Below are positions 1-6,892 of a stretch of 9,839 nucleotides of DNA, piece after piece. Source of the DNA: Pseudomonadota bacterium. Its GTDB lineage: Bacteria > Pseudomonadota > Gammaproteobacteria > Burkholderiales > Burkholderiaceae. The DNA is taken from NCBI GenBank assembly GCA_963205525.1, contig CAUJJP010000007.1, positions 1-9,839 of the forward strand. The letters are read 5' to 3'. The translations under genes and the position numbers were made by a program. Position 1 is the stretch's first letter; each line of letters opens with the position of its first letter. The notes below the pieces were generated by a model. It had not been told where the DNA came from. It saw nothing but the letters and a program-made list of their open reading frames with translations, and did not search any database.

Positions 1-2
1 AC

Positions 3-110
3 TACATCGCCATCGCCTACCTGCGCCTGGGCAAGCTCACACATCTGCCAGCCTCCCCGTTCGTGCCGGCCTCGGCCTTGTCAGCAGGCGTCACGACACA
101 TCGGATGTGA
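3..110 (+). CDS. 3' end of an unidentified gene (partial)
   Basis: An open frame enters from the left edge and runs 35 codons to a TGA at 108-110. The residues start YIAIAYLRLGKL and end GVTTHRM, a hydrophobic beginning followed by a Pro/Ala/Ser-rich tail. The stop overlaps the GTG start of the next gene by four bases (GTGA, 107-110), the usual sign of translational coupling, and this is the main reason to call it coding. I do not recognise the product. It is probably the first visible member of the operon that continues with the DUF4956 and VTC-domain genes. Confidence 0.4.
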   Translation, partial: YIAIAYLRLGKLTHLPASPFVPASALSAGVTTHRM

Positions 111-703
111 AGTCAAGTTCCACACGGAACGGCATAGAGCCCCCGCTGCGGGTGCTGGCGCTGCGCTTCGCGATCGACCTGCTGGCCATGCTGGCGCTGG
201 TCTACGGCCTGTACTACCGGCGCTACCGCGACAAGGAACTCGTCACCGCCGCCGCGCTGTTCAACGTCTTCGTGTTCGCCGTGCTGTCGGTGCTGTCGGC
301 GGTGTCCTTCGGCCTCGCGGCGGGCTTCGGCCTGTTCGCCATCCTGGCCCTCTTCACCCTGCGCTCGGAGCCGATCGGCAAGACCGAGATCACCTACTTC
401 TTCGGCAGCGTCACGCTGGCGGTGATCTGCTCGGTGCAGGGCACCTCGATCGGCTTCGTCATCGGCGTCGTGGCGCTGGTGACGCTGGGCGCCTGGCTGC
501 TGGACCACCCGCGCATCCTGCGCAAGGTGGACGCGGTCAAGGTCACGCTGGACAAGATCGACGGCTGCGCGTTGTCCGATCCGGTGTCCATGCGGCTGGA
601 GCTCTCGCGCCGGCTGGGGGTGGACGTCATGTCCTACCAGATCACGGCGCTGGACTACATCACCGAGATGGCGAGGATCAATGTCTACTACCGCAAGCCC
701 TGA
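107..703 (+). CDS. DUF4956 family membrane protein
   Basis: This 198-residue protein has about four hydrophobic helices (roughly residues 20-35, 48-84, 97-110 and 114-132) and a soluble C-terminal part of about 65 residues. The signature GFGLFAILALFTLRSE (73-88) followed by EITYFFG (94-100) is typical of DUF4956 proteins. Their molecular function is not established, but their genes are commonly found beside VTC-domain genes, as here. The GTG start at 107 overlaps the previous stop. No strong ribosome binding site is visible, so coupling is likely. The next in-frame ATG lies inside the first membrane helix and would truncate it. The 3' end overlaps the VTC-domain gene by 23 bases, so the two products are probably made together and may form a complex in the inner membrane (inference). 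Confidence 0.88.
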   Translation: MKSSSTRNGIEPPLRVLALRFAIDLLAMLALVYGLYYRRYRDKELVTAAALFNVFVFAVLSVLSAVSFGLAAGFGLFAILALFTLRSEPIGKTEITYFFGSVTLAVICSVQGTSIGFVIGVVALVTLGAWLLDHPRILRKVDAVKVTLDKIDGCALSDPVSMRLELSRRLGVDVMSYQITALDYITEMARINVYYRKP

Positions 704-1505
704 ACCCATCCTGGCCTGGCTGCAGGACCCCTTCACCCCGATCTCGCTGGACGCGCTGAACGCCAAGGCGGCCATGCTCGAACGGCTGGACAACAAGTAC
801 GTGCTGCACGCCAGCGTGCTGCGCCAGGCGCTGCCCGCGCTGGCGCGCCGGTTCGCGATGCTGGAGATCGACGGCCGGCGCGCCTTCACTTACGACACCT
901 GCTACTTCGACGACGCCGAACGGCGCAGCTTCTTCGACCACCAGCAGGGCCGGCGGCGGCGCATGAAGGTGCGCGTGCGCCGCTACGCCGACGCCGGGCT
1001 GTGCTTCGTCGAGGTCAAGCTCAAGGACAAGCGCGGCATCACGGTGAAGAAGCGCCTGCCCTATGCCCTGGAGCGCTACGGCGAGCTCGATGCGCAGGCG
1101 TTGGCGCACGTGGAGCGCTCCTACCGCAAGCTCTACGAGCAGGACTTCGGCCGCGCGCTGGAGCCGACGCTGGAGATGAGCTACCGGCGCTGGACCCTGG
1201 TGGCGCACGCCGGTGGCGAGCGCATGACGGTGGACGGCCGCATCCGCTTCTTCGCTGCCGAACGCGAGCACGCCACCGCCGACGACGTCTTCATCGTCGA
1301 GACCAAGTCCGCCAACGGCAACGGCATCGCCGACAAGCTGCTGCGCGCGCTGCACCAGCACCCGGTGGGGCGCTGCTCCAAGTACTGCGTCGGTATGAGC
1401 CTCGTTGGCGCCGTGCAGCGCCATAACCGCTTCCTGCCGGCGCTGCGCAAGCTCGGTGCGCCCTTGCCGCTGTCCACGCGCACGCCGGCACAGGTGGCGG
1501 CATGA
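681..1505 (+). CDS. VTC domain-containing protein (polyphosphate polymerase-like)
   Basis: This 274-residue protein fits the VTC family of the CYTH/triphosphate tunnel superfamily, whose yeast member Vtc4 makes polyphosphate from ATP. Charged residues expected to line the tunnel are visible: ERLDNKY (34-40), the basic strand RRMKVRVRRY (93-102), EVKLK (111-115), E207 and K209 in VETKS, and K234 in SKYC. No membrane segment is seen, so it is probably cytoplasmic and recruited by the overlapping DUF4956 protein (inference). The ATG at 681 is preceded by GAGGA at 673-677. The stop overlaps the porin start in ATGA at 1502-1505. Bacterial VTC-domain proteins are poorly characterised: polymerase activity is a family-based prediction, and another triphosphate substrate is possible. 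Confidence 0.88.
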   Translation: MSTTASPEPILAWLQDPFTPISLDALNAKAAMLERLDNKYVLHASVLRQALPALARRFAMLEIDGRRAFTYDTCYFDDAERRSFFDHQQGRRRRMKVRVRRYADAGLCFVEVKLKDKRGITVKKRLPYALERYGELDAQALAHVERSYRKLYEQDFGRALEPTLEMSYRRWTLVAHAGGERMTVDGRIRFFAAEREHATADDVFIVETKSANGNGIADKLLRALHQHPVGRCSKYCVGMSLVGAVQRHNRFLPALRKLGAPLPLSTRTPAQVAA

Positions 1506-2662
1506 GGAGCAGGCCTCGCATCACCCGCTGGCTGGCGGCGCTGGCCCTGGTCGCCGCGCAGCCGGCCGGCGCGCAGACGGGCAGCAGCCTCCCGCCCGTC
1601 GAATTCGAAGGCCGGCTGCACCTGCAGCACGACCGTTTCGACGGCGCCTATGCGGACGACGGCGAGTCTCACCAGGTCGGCTACCCGCGCCGCGCGCGGC
1701 TGGGCGCGACGCTCAGGCTGCCGCAGGACCTGAAGCTGGCGCTCGACTTCGACCTCGAGCGCGGCGGCCGCTCGACGCTGCACGCGGCGACCCTGGACTG
1801 GGCCGGGCTGCCGCTGGGCACCCTGCGCATCGGCCGCTTCGACCCCGACTTCGGGCTCGAACAGGCGGTCAGCTCGAACTGGACGACCGGCATCGAGCGC
1901 TCGGCGATCTGGGACCTGGGCGCCGACGTGGCCGACATCGGCAAGGGCCACGGCCTGCAGTTCGACGCCGCCGGGCGGCGGCTCTACGCCAGCCTGGGTG
2001 CGTTCGAGAAGCGCTCTGCGCAGGGCTGGGTGGCGCGCGCCGTCTACGCGCCGCACCAGCGCAGCGGGCAGGTGATCCACCTCGGCGTCTCGCTCGCGGC
2101 AGAGCGCCTCGCCGACGAGGACGGTCGCATCCGCAGCCGGCTCGGCGTGCGCGGGGTTGGCGAAGACGAAGCCGGCCGGCGCGCCACCCTGGCCGCCAGG
2201 CTGCCCGCGGGCGGGCACTACACGCGCCACCGGCTGGCGGCGCTGGAACTCGCCGCCGTCCACGGGCCGCTGTCCGTCCAGGCCGAATGGCTGCAGCGCC
2301 GGCTCGGCGGCGGCGAGGGCGCACCACGCACGGCACGCGGCGCCTATGTGCAGATCGCGTGGACGATCAGCGGCGAGTCCAGGCCCTACAAGCTCGACGG
2401 TGCGAAGTTCGGCCGCATCGCCGCCGCCGACCCGAGCCTCGGCGCCTGGGAAGTCTTCGTGCGCCACGACGAGCTGGCGGCAAAGGGCGCACCCGGCCTG
2501 CTGGCAGGTGGGCGCAGCCGCGCACACGCACGCGTGAGCGCCGTCGGCCTGAACTGGTACGCACGCGCCTGGCTGCGCGTGTCAGCCAACCTGCTGCACG
2601 CCCGCGATCCCGACGAGCAGGCCGGCAAGGCTGCCAGCCTGCGTGTCCAACTGACGTTCTGA
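1502..2662 (+). CDS. OprP/OprO-type porin (phosphate-selective porin family)
   Basis: The 386-residue product begins with a signal peptide (RPR basic start, hydrophobic core, cleavage near AGAQ at about residue 24). It ends in a terminal phenylalanine after alternating hydrophobic residues (SLRVQLTF), the classic outer-membrane beta-barrel insertion signal. The body alternates short amphipathic strands with charged turns. The strand pattern, including TLRIGRFDPDFGLEQ (about 109-123), a likely pore-constriction segment and NWYARAWLRVSANLLHARD near the C terminus, matches phosphate-selective porins O and P. It is somewhat shorter than Pseudomonas OprP (about 440 residues). The start lies in the previous gene's stop (ATGA) with AGGTGG at 1492-1497 upstream. 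Position next to the VTC and phytase-like genes supports phosphate, pyrophosphate or polyphosphate as the solute, but selectivity cannot be read from sequence. Confidence 0.85.
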   Translation: MRSRPRITRWLAALALVAAQPAGAQTGSSLPPVEFEGRLHLQHDRFDGAYADDGESHQVGYPRRARLGATLRLPQDLKLALDFDLERGGRSTLHAATLDWAGLPLGTLRIGRFDPDFGLEQAVSSNWTTGIERSAIWDLGADVADIGKGHGLQFDAAGRRLYASLGAFEKRSAQGWVARAVYAPHQRSGQVIHLGVSLAAERLADEDGRIRSRLGVRGVGEDEAGRRATLAARLPAGGHYTRHRLAALELAAVHGPLSVQAEWLQRRLGGGEGAPRTARGAYVQIAWTISGESRPYKLDGAKFGRIAAADPSLGAWEVFVRHDELAAKGAPGLLAGGRSRAHARVSAVGLNWYARAWLRVSANLLHARDPDEQAGKAASLRVQLTF

Positions 2663-2676
2663 AAGCACCAAGCTCC

Positions 2677-3591
2677 ATGAAGCCCACCATCGCTCGCGGC
2701 CTGGCGGTCGCATCCCTTGCCCTGAGCACCCTGAGCACCCTGGCGGCCGGCGCGGCACAGGCCCAGGTCCACGATCAACTCGTCATCCCGACGCAGCCCG
2801 TGGACGGCCATGCGCCGAGCGAACTCTCGGGTCTGGCCTGGGACGCCGACGAGCAGACGCTGTACGCGGTGTCCGACCGCGGCATCCTGTTCGCCTTTGC
2901 GCTGCGCGTCGACAAGTTGCATCTGCAGGCGCTCAAACCCCTGCGCGCGACCCGGCTGCAAGCGCCGCCAGGGCAGGGCACGCCGAACGCCGAAGGTCTG
3001 GCGCTGGCGAACGCCGACAACGGCACGCGCGGCGACACCGAGCTCATCGTCGCGGCCGAAAACGGCCCAGCGCTGCTGCGCTACGGCCCGCAAGGCCAGC
3101 CGCTGGGCGCGCTCGAGCTGCCGGCGCCGCTGCGCGACCCCGACGCCTACCGCAGCAAGAACGCGCGCCTGGAATCGGTGGCCCTGGACCCTCGCCACGG
3201 CGCGCTGACCGCGCCGCAGCGATCGCTTGCCGCGCTGCCGCCCTCGCTGCACCGCATCTACGCCAGCGACGGCCGCCACTGGGACCTGACGGCGGGAGAC
3301 CGCGGCGCCGTGAAGGGCCTCGAAACCCTGGCCGACGGCGGCCTCCTGGTGCTCGAACGCGTGGGCCGCGGCCGCGACATCCAAGCCGTGCTGCGCCGGC
3401 TGGACCCCGCAAGCTGCGGTGGCGGCACGGCGTGCCAGAGTGAGCCCATCACCCTGCCGGGCCTGGCGGCGGGCGACAATTACGAGGGGCTAGCGCGGCT
3501 GGATCACGGCTTGTTCCTGATCGTCAGCGACGATGGCGGCAAGGGCAGGCTGGCGACGCGCCTGGTGCTGTTCAGCCTGCCAAAGAACTGA
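2677..3591 (+). CDS. Secreted phytase-like (esterase-like activity of phytase) protein
   Basis: This 304-residue protein has a signal peptide ending near AAQAQ (residue 30) and so should be periplasmic or secreted. It carries the repeated beta-propeller-like motifs of the 'esterase-like activity of phytase' family: SELSGLAWD (48-56) with YAVSDRG (63-69), NAEGLAL (104-110), ARLESVALDP (163-172), KGLETLADGG (213-222), and DNYEGLARLDHG (267-278) with LIVSDDGGKGR (281-291). Acidic residues in these motifs are typical metal or phosphate ligands in the wider group. Cys247 and Cys253 could form a disulfide. The ATG at 2677 lies 14 bases after the porin stop, with no strong ribosome binding site. The open frame extends far upstream through the porin gene, but the signal peptide marks the true start. 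It may release phosphate for uptake by the porin (inference). Confidence 0.85.
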   Translation: MKPTIARGLAVASLALSTLSTLAAGAAQAQVHDQLVIPTQPVDGHAPSELSGLAWDADEQTLYAVSDRGILFAFALRVDKLHLQALKPLRATRLQAPPGQGTPNAEGLALANADNGTRGDTELIVAAENGPALLRYGPQGQPLGALELPAPLRDPDAYRSKNARLESVALDPRHGALTAPQRSLAALPPSLHRIYASDGRHWDLTAGDRGAVKGLETLADGGLLVLERVGRGRDIQAVLRRLDPASCGGGTACQSEPITLPGLAAGDNYEGLARLDHGLFLIVSDDGGKGRLATRLVLFSLPKN

Positions 3592-3619
3592 ATCGGCGCC
3601 AGGATGTGCGGTCGGGGCA

Positions 3620-3638
3620 GGGCGCTTCCCTTGCGCCC
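3620..3638 (+). terminator. Possible weak hairpin terminator after the phytase-like gene
   Basis: GGGCGC (3620-3625) and GCGCCC (3633-3638) form a perfect 6-bp stem with a 7-base loop, 29 bases after the operon's last stop. There is no T-run, so it may only slow polymerase or may be chance in GC-rich DNA. Confidence 0.25.
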
Positions 3639-3752
3639 GCTTGCCGAACGTGTTGCCCAGCGGGCCGCCGAGCTGGCCTCGATGCTGGGCTGGGAACTAG
3701 GGATGGCGACGGCGCTTCGACTCCCGAGAATGCGCCACCGCTGTTGCCACCC

Positions 3753-3759
3753 GAGGGAG
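3753..3759 (+). promoter_or_regulatory. Ribosome binding site of the PEP-CTERM gene
   Basis: GAGGGAG lies five bases before the ATG at 3765. It decides this start over the upstream in-frame ATG, which would place extra sequence before the signal peptide. Confidence 0.7.
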
Positions 3760-3764
3760 TCGCC

Positions 3765-4418
3765 ATGTCCACCTCACCGCGCGCCTTGTGCGCTGCCACG
3801 CTGCTCGTCCTGTGCGCCAGCGCCCAGGCCCTGGAATTCGGCTTCGATACCGACGCCCAGGGCTGGACGGCATCCAGCGGCGCGTCGCTGACCCACCAGG
3901 CCAGCGGCGGCAACCCCGGCGGCTTCCTGGAACTGCTCGACACCACGGACGACGATTTCCTGCTGCTGGCGCCGACGGCGGTGCTCGGCGACTGGTCTGC
4001 CTACCTGGGCGGCAGCCTGAGCTTCGACGCCAGGAACATCAATGGCGATACCCCGGACTGGCCGCACTTCGGAAGCCTGCGCCTGAGCAGCGGCTCCAAC
4101 GTGCTGGAGATGGACCTGGTGGCGGCAGGCGAGCCGCCCATGGACGGCGCCTGGCACCGTTACAGCATCTCGCTCAGCGAGGCGATCTGGGGACCGAATC
4201 TCGCGCTCGTACTCGCCGATCTCGATGGCCTGAGCCTGAAGGGCGAGTTCCACGACGGGGTCAGCGAGATCCTGGGCATAGACAACCTGAGCATCAACGC
4301 CGTGGTGCCCGAGCCCGCCGCGTGGTGGATGCTGGCGCTGGGCCTGCCGGTGCTGGGGCGCCGGCATGCGCATCGAATGCGCCTTGCTGGCCGGGTGCAG
4401 GCCGGGGCCTGCGGCTGA
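3765..4418 (+). CDS. PEP-CTERM exported protein with laminin-B-like domain
   Basis: The 217-residue product has an N-terminal signal peptide (hydrophobic core 8-22, cleavage near AQA) and a C-terminal PEP-CTERM sorting signal: VPEP at 181-184, a hydrophobic helix WWMLALGLPVLG (187-198), then the basic cluster RRHAHRMR. Such proteins are cut by exosortase and end up at the surface, often in exopolysaccharide or floc matrix. The body resembles the laminin B domain: FDTDAQGW (27-34), APTAVLGDWSAYLGGSLSFD (69-88), and W130HRYSISL followed by W142. The ATG at 3765 has GAGGGAG at 3753-3759 five bases upstream, clearly favouring it over the open frame's earlier ATG. About 14 residues follow the basic cluster, longer than usual. 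A 173-base gap separates it from the preceding operon. No sigma-54 type -24/-12 promoter was seen in that gap. Confidence 0.87.
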   Translation: MSTSPRALCAATLLVLCASAQALEFGFDTDAQGWTASSGASLTHQASGGNPGGFLELLDTTDDDFLLLAPTAVLGDWSAYLGGSLSFDARNINGDTPDWPHFGSLRLSSGSNVLEMDLVAAGEPPMDGAWHRYSISLSEAIWGPNLALVLADLDGLSLKGEFHDGVSEILGIDNLSINAVVPEPAAWWMLALGLPVLGRRHAHRMRLAGRVQAGACG

Positions 4419-4460
4419 CTCGAATGAGCGGGCGCGCCTCAGGTCGGGGCGTGCGCAAGC

Positions 4461-4480
4461 CAGGCCTGTGCAGGCCTGTG
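4461..4480. repeat. Tandem 10-bp direct repeat
   Basis: CAGGCCTGTG occurs twice in immediate succession (4461-4470, 4471-4480). Each copy contains the palindrome CAGGCCTG. It lies in the gap between the convergent PEP-CTERM and SapC genes. Confidence 0.8.
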
Positions 4481-4485
4481 AATCC

Positions 4486-4506
4486 GGCAGCCGGCTGCAG
4501 GCTGCC
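4486..4506. terminator. Hairpin downstream of the PEP-CTERM gene
   Basis: GGCAGCC (4486-4492) pairs with GGCTGCC (4500-4506), a 7-bp stem with a 7-base loop. A 12-bp palindrome GCAGCCGGCTGC (4487-4498) overlaps it. It sits 68 bases after the PEP-CTERM stop. With no T-run it is at best a weak intrinsic terminator. Confidence 0.3.
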
Positions 4507-4645
4507 CGGTGGCGGCGGATTCATGGCTTGTGCGGTTCAATTGGAAGTTAACATAAGACACATTAGCGAGTATTTGCGGACAGGGAGTCAGGCCGCGCAA
4601 TGGACCTGCGCAGATGGACCACCGCAAGCGATACGCATCCCTGAA

Positions 4646-4673
4646 GCCGATGAGCCCCCGGCCACCCATCGGC
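4646..4673 (-). terminator. Possible terminator of the CorC-SapC transcript
   Basis: GCCGATG (4646-4652) and CATCGGC (4667-4673) form a 7-bp stem around a 14-base loop, nine bases beyond the SapC stop in the minus direction. The minus-strand 3' flank begins TTCAGG and has no T-run, so this is tentative. Confidence 0.35.
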
Positions 4674-4681
4674 GGTGCGGC

Positions 4682-5437
4682 TCAGCCGCGGCGCTCGCCG
4701 CGCCACATCAGCAGCCGGCGCATCTGGTGCAGCGAGACCCAGTGCGCATGCACCAGGTGCATCAGGCCGCTGCGCTGCAGCTCAAGCAGCGTGGCGTCGG
4801 GCAGCGCCTTGACCTTGTCCTCGTCGACGACGAAGAAGCCGTCGGCGCTGATCTTGCTGCCGTCGGGCAGGACACCGTCGAAGCGGCGCGCCACCAGCAG
4901 CTTCAGGTCTGCGAGCCGGCGCACCGCGGCGCGCGTGCCCTGGATCTGGGCTTCCAGACGTTCGAGTTCGCTGGTGACGCGGCGCGCGAACTCGGTCGTC
5001 TGGCCGGCCTCGTCGAACAGACGCTCGCCTTCGCCGCCCTGGCTCAGGCCCTCGTAGGCGGCGTCTATGCAGACCGCGAACTGGCCACCCTGGCCGTTCT
5101 CGCCCTGGCCGCGCGCAATGGCGAACGGGTAGCTCGCCAGCAGCGTGGGTAGCTGGTGGACTCGCCACTGGCCGCCCTCCAGGTAGAGATTCTCGCCCGC
5201 GGCCAGGCCGAGGACGGCGATCGGCGCGTAGTCGCTGCCGCCCTGCCCGTCCTCGCCCGCCTTCACGAACACGATGGGGTAGTCGCAGGCGGCGTGCAGG
5301 CACTCGGCCGCACTCAGGAACAAGGCGTTGGTGCTGGCCAGATGGGCCCAGCTCGGCACCGGCAGGCGAACCGCCAGGCGGCGGTCGGTCTGGCTGTCGA
5401 CGGGGCGGATCTGGCGATGCAGGGCAGGAATGATCAT
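4682..5437 (-). CDS. SapC family protein
   Basis: The 251-residue protein matches the SapC family, named for a Campylobacter fetus protein linked to S-layer secretion. Visible hallmarks are CDYPIVFVK (51-59), PIAVLGLAAGENLYL (72-86) with W91, LLASYPFAIARG (99-110), and a C-terminal region with DGFFVVDEDKVKALPD (199-214) and LVHAHWVSLHQM (228-239). Residues about 135-182 look helical and may form a short coiled coil. There is no signal peptide or membrane segment, so it appears cytoplasmic. Its biochemical role is unknown in most bacteria. The ATG at 5437-5435 overlaps the stop of the upstream CorC-like gene (ATGA), so translation is probably coupled. No S-layer gene is visible in the window. 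Confidence 0.85.
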   Translation of the reverse strand: MIIPALHRQIRPVDSQTDRRLAVRLPVPSWAHLASTNALFLSAAECLHAACDYPIVFVKAGEDGQGGSDYAPIAVLGLAAGENLYLEGGQWRVHQLPTLLASYPFAIARGQGENGQGGQFAVCIDAAYEGLSQGGEGERLFDEAGQTTEFARRVTSELERLEAQIQGTRAAVRRLADLKLLVARRFDGVLPDGSKISADGFFVVDEDKVKALPDATLLELQRSGLMHLVHAHWVSLHQMRRLLMWRGERRG

Positions 5438-6741
5438 GTCGTCTCGCTCGGTGGTGTGTCGTTGCTTCGAGTGACCAGGACCTTGTCGACCCGCTTGCCG
5501 TCGAGGTCGACGACCTCGAAACGCCAGCCGGCCCAGTCCACGGTGTCGGTGATGTCGGGCAGCCGGCCCAGCAGCAGCATGATCATGCCGGCCAGGGTGT
5601 TGTAGCGACCGCGGTCTTCCTCGGGCAGGTCCTTCAGCACCAGGCGATCCTTCAGCTCGTGGGCCGGGATCATGCCGTCCATGAGCCAGCTGCCGTCGGC
5701 GCGCTGGGTGGCCCAGGCGTCGTCGGCCGAAGCCTCGCCCAGCTCGCCGGCGATCGCCTCCAGCAGGTCACGCTCGCTGATCAGGCCTTGGACCGCGCCG
5801 TACTCGTCGACCACGAACAGGAGGTCGACGTCGCTGCGCCGGAAGTGCTCCACCACCTCCATGCCGCTCAGGGTCTCGGGAACGAAGACCGGTGGCGAGA
5901 GGTGTTCCAGCAGGGCCGGCTGCTCGCCGCGCGCCAGCGGCCCGACGAGGTCCGAGGCGCTGAGGACACCGATCACCTCGTCCAGCCCGCCACGACAGGC
6001 CGGGTAGCGCGAGTGACCGTGCTCGACCATCACCGCCAGCACCTGGTCCAGCGGCTGGTTCAGGTCCAGCCAGACCAGTTCGGCGCGCGGGATCATCATG
6101 GAGCCGATCTGGCGGTCGTCGAGCCGGAACACGTTGCGCACCATCTGGTGTTCCTGCGCCTCGATGACGCCCGCGTCCACGCCCTCCTCCAGCTGGGCCG
6201 CGATCTCCTCCTCGGTCACGCTGGACGCGGGCCGTCCCGCCAGACCGAGCAGGCCGAGCACGCCCTGGGTCGACGCCGACAGCAGCCACACGAAGGGCTT
6301 GGTCAGGCGCGAGAGGCCGTCCATCGGGCGTGCGAACAGGCGCGCCACGGTTTCCGGGAACATCTGCCCGATGCGCTTGGGCACCAGTTCGCCAAAGACG
6401 ATGGTGAAGAAGGTGATCAGGAGCACCACGCCCGCAGTGGCGGCGATGTCGGCCACGCGCTCGGTGAGGCCCAGGCTGGCCTGCAGCCAGTCGCCGATCG
6501 GGCCGGCGAACACCGACTCGCCGACGATGCCGTTGAGCAGGCCGATCGAGGTGATGCCGATCTGCACCGTGGACAACCAGCGTGTCGGGTCGTCGGCCAG
6601 GGTCAGCGCCGCCGCGGCACCGCCGTCGCCGGTCTCCACCAGTACCTGCAGCCGCGCCTTGCGCGCCGCCGTGAGGCCCATCTCCGCCATCGCGAAAGCC
6701 CCGTTGAGCAGGATCAGCAAGACCAGTATCGCGACGTCCAT
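5434..6741 (-). CDS. CorC/HlyC family transporter-like protein (DUF21-CBS-CBS-CorC_HlyC)
   Basis: This 435-residue protein has the full 'hemolysin family'/CNNM architecture. An N-terminal DUF21 membrane domain (about 1-175) contains NGAFAMAEMGLTAAR (13-27) and the conserved GELVPKR (117-123). A pair of CBS domains follows (about 215-270 and 280-335, with MMIPRAELVWLD, HSRYPAC and FVVDEYGAVQGLISERDLLE). A C-terminal CorC_HlyC domain comes last (about 345-425, with YNTLAGMIMLLLGRLP). Relatives are implicated in Mg2+ or other cation export, with CBS domains sensing nucleotides. The hemolysin label is historical. The first hydrophobic helix begins at residue 4, supporting the ATG at 6741. The ribosome binding stretch partly lies in a hairpin just upstream. 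It precedes and overlaps the SapC gene. Confidence 0.92.
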   Translation of the reverse strand: MDVAILVLLILLNGAFAMAEMGLTAARKARLQVLVETGDGGAAAALTLADDPTRWLSTVQIGITSIGLLNGIVGESVFAGPIGDWLQASLGLTERVADIAATAGVVLLITFFTIVFGELVPKRIGQMFPETVARLFARPMDGLSRLTKPFVWLLSASTQGVLGLLGLAGRPASSVTEEEIAAQLEEGVDAGVIEAQEHQMVRNVFRLDDRQIGSMMIPRAELVWLDLNQPLDQVLAVMVEHGHSRYPACRGGLDEVIGVLSASDLVGPLARGEQPALLEHLSPPVFVPETLSGMEVVEHFRRSDVDLLFVVDEYGAVQGLISERDLLEAIAGELGEASADDAWATQRADGSWLMDGMIPAHELKDRLVLKDLPEEDRGRYNTLAGMIMLLLGRLPDITDTVDWAGWRFEVVDLDGKRVDKVLVTRSNDTPPSETT

Positions 6742-6892
6742 CGACCCCCCGACGGCGGCGTCGGGAGCAGTTGCGGGAGGCGCAGGTTAACAGACGCTCA
6801 CGACGCGGCCGACGCTGGCAAACCCGGCGCAGGCGCGGCCGGTCCACCCCGGGGCCAGGGCGTCGCCTGCCCTGCCCGGCAGAATCGGCGTC
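6742..6892. other. Divergent intergenic region between the corC-like gene and apaH
   Basis: These 151 bases must carry the start signals for both divergent genes unless apaH is read from elsewhere. Apart from the leader hairpin and a GTTAAC at 6786-6791, I see no convincing -35/-10 pair and no good ribosome binding site before apaH. Confidence 0.4.
6745..6765 (-). promoter_or_regulatory. G-rich ribosome binding site partly buried in a leader hairpin
   Basis: Reading the minus strand, CCCGACG (6765-6759), a 4-base loop, and CGTCGGG (6754-6748) form a 7-bp GC stem. It runs into a GGGGGG tract (6750-6745) that ends three bases before the ATG. Half of this only Shine-Dalgarno-like tract is inside the stem. 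Confidence 0.45.

Larger units (their letters stand above)
4419..4681. other. Non-coding gap between convergent genes
   Basis: I see no gene in these 263 bases. They hold the 10-bp tandem repeat, two hairpins, an AT-rich patch around 4538-4576 (including GAAGTTAACATAAGACACAT) that stands out from the GC-rich surroundings, and an imperfect repeat with ATGGACC at 4600-4606 and 4614-4620. The AT-rich patch could be a promoter, a protein site or an old mobile-element scar. Confidence 0.6.

Noticed and set aside
1181..2527. 448-codon minus-strand frame opposite the VTC and porin genes
   Set aside because: Composition is Ala/Arg/Gly/Val repetitive with no domain signal, as expected of an antisense shadow of GC-rich genes.
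1405..2676. Long plus-strand open frame running into the phytase-like gene
   Set aside because: It overlaps the porin in another frame, translates to Arg/Pro/Ala-rich low-complexity sequence, and the phytase-like protein has its own signal peptide at 2677.
2386..3384. 332-codon minus-strand frame opposite the phytase-like gene
   Set aside because: Antisense shadow: the plus strand has clear family motifs and a signal peptide, while this frame has none.
4461..4506. Possible CRISPR or larger repeat array
   Set aside because: Only two 10-bp copies with no spacers, then palindromes. No further units occur.
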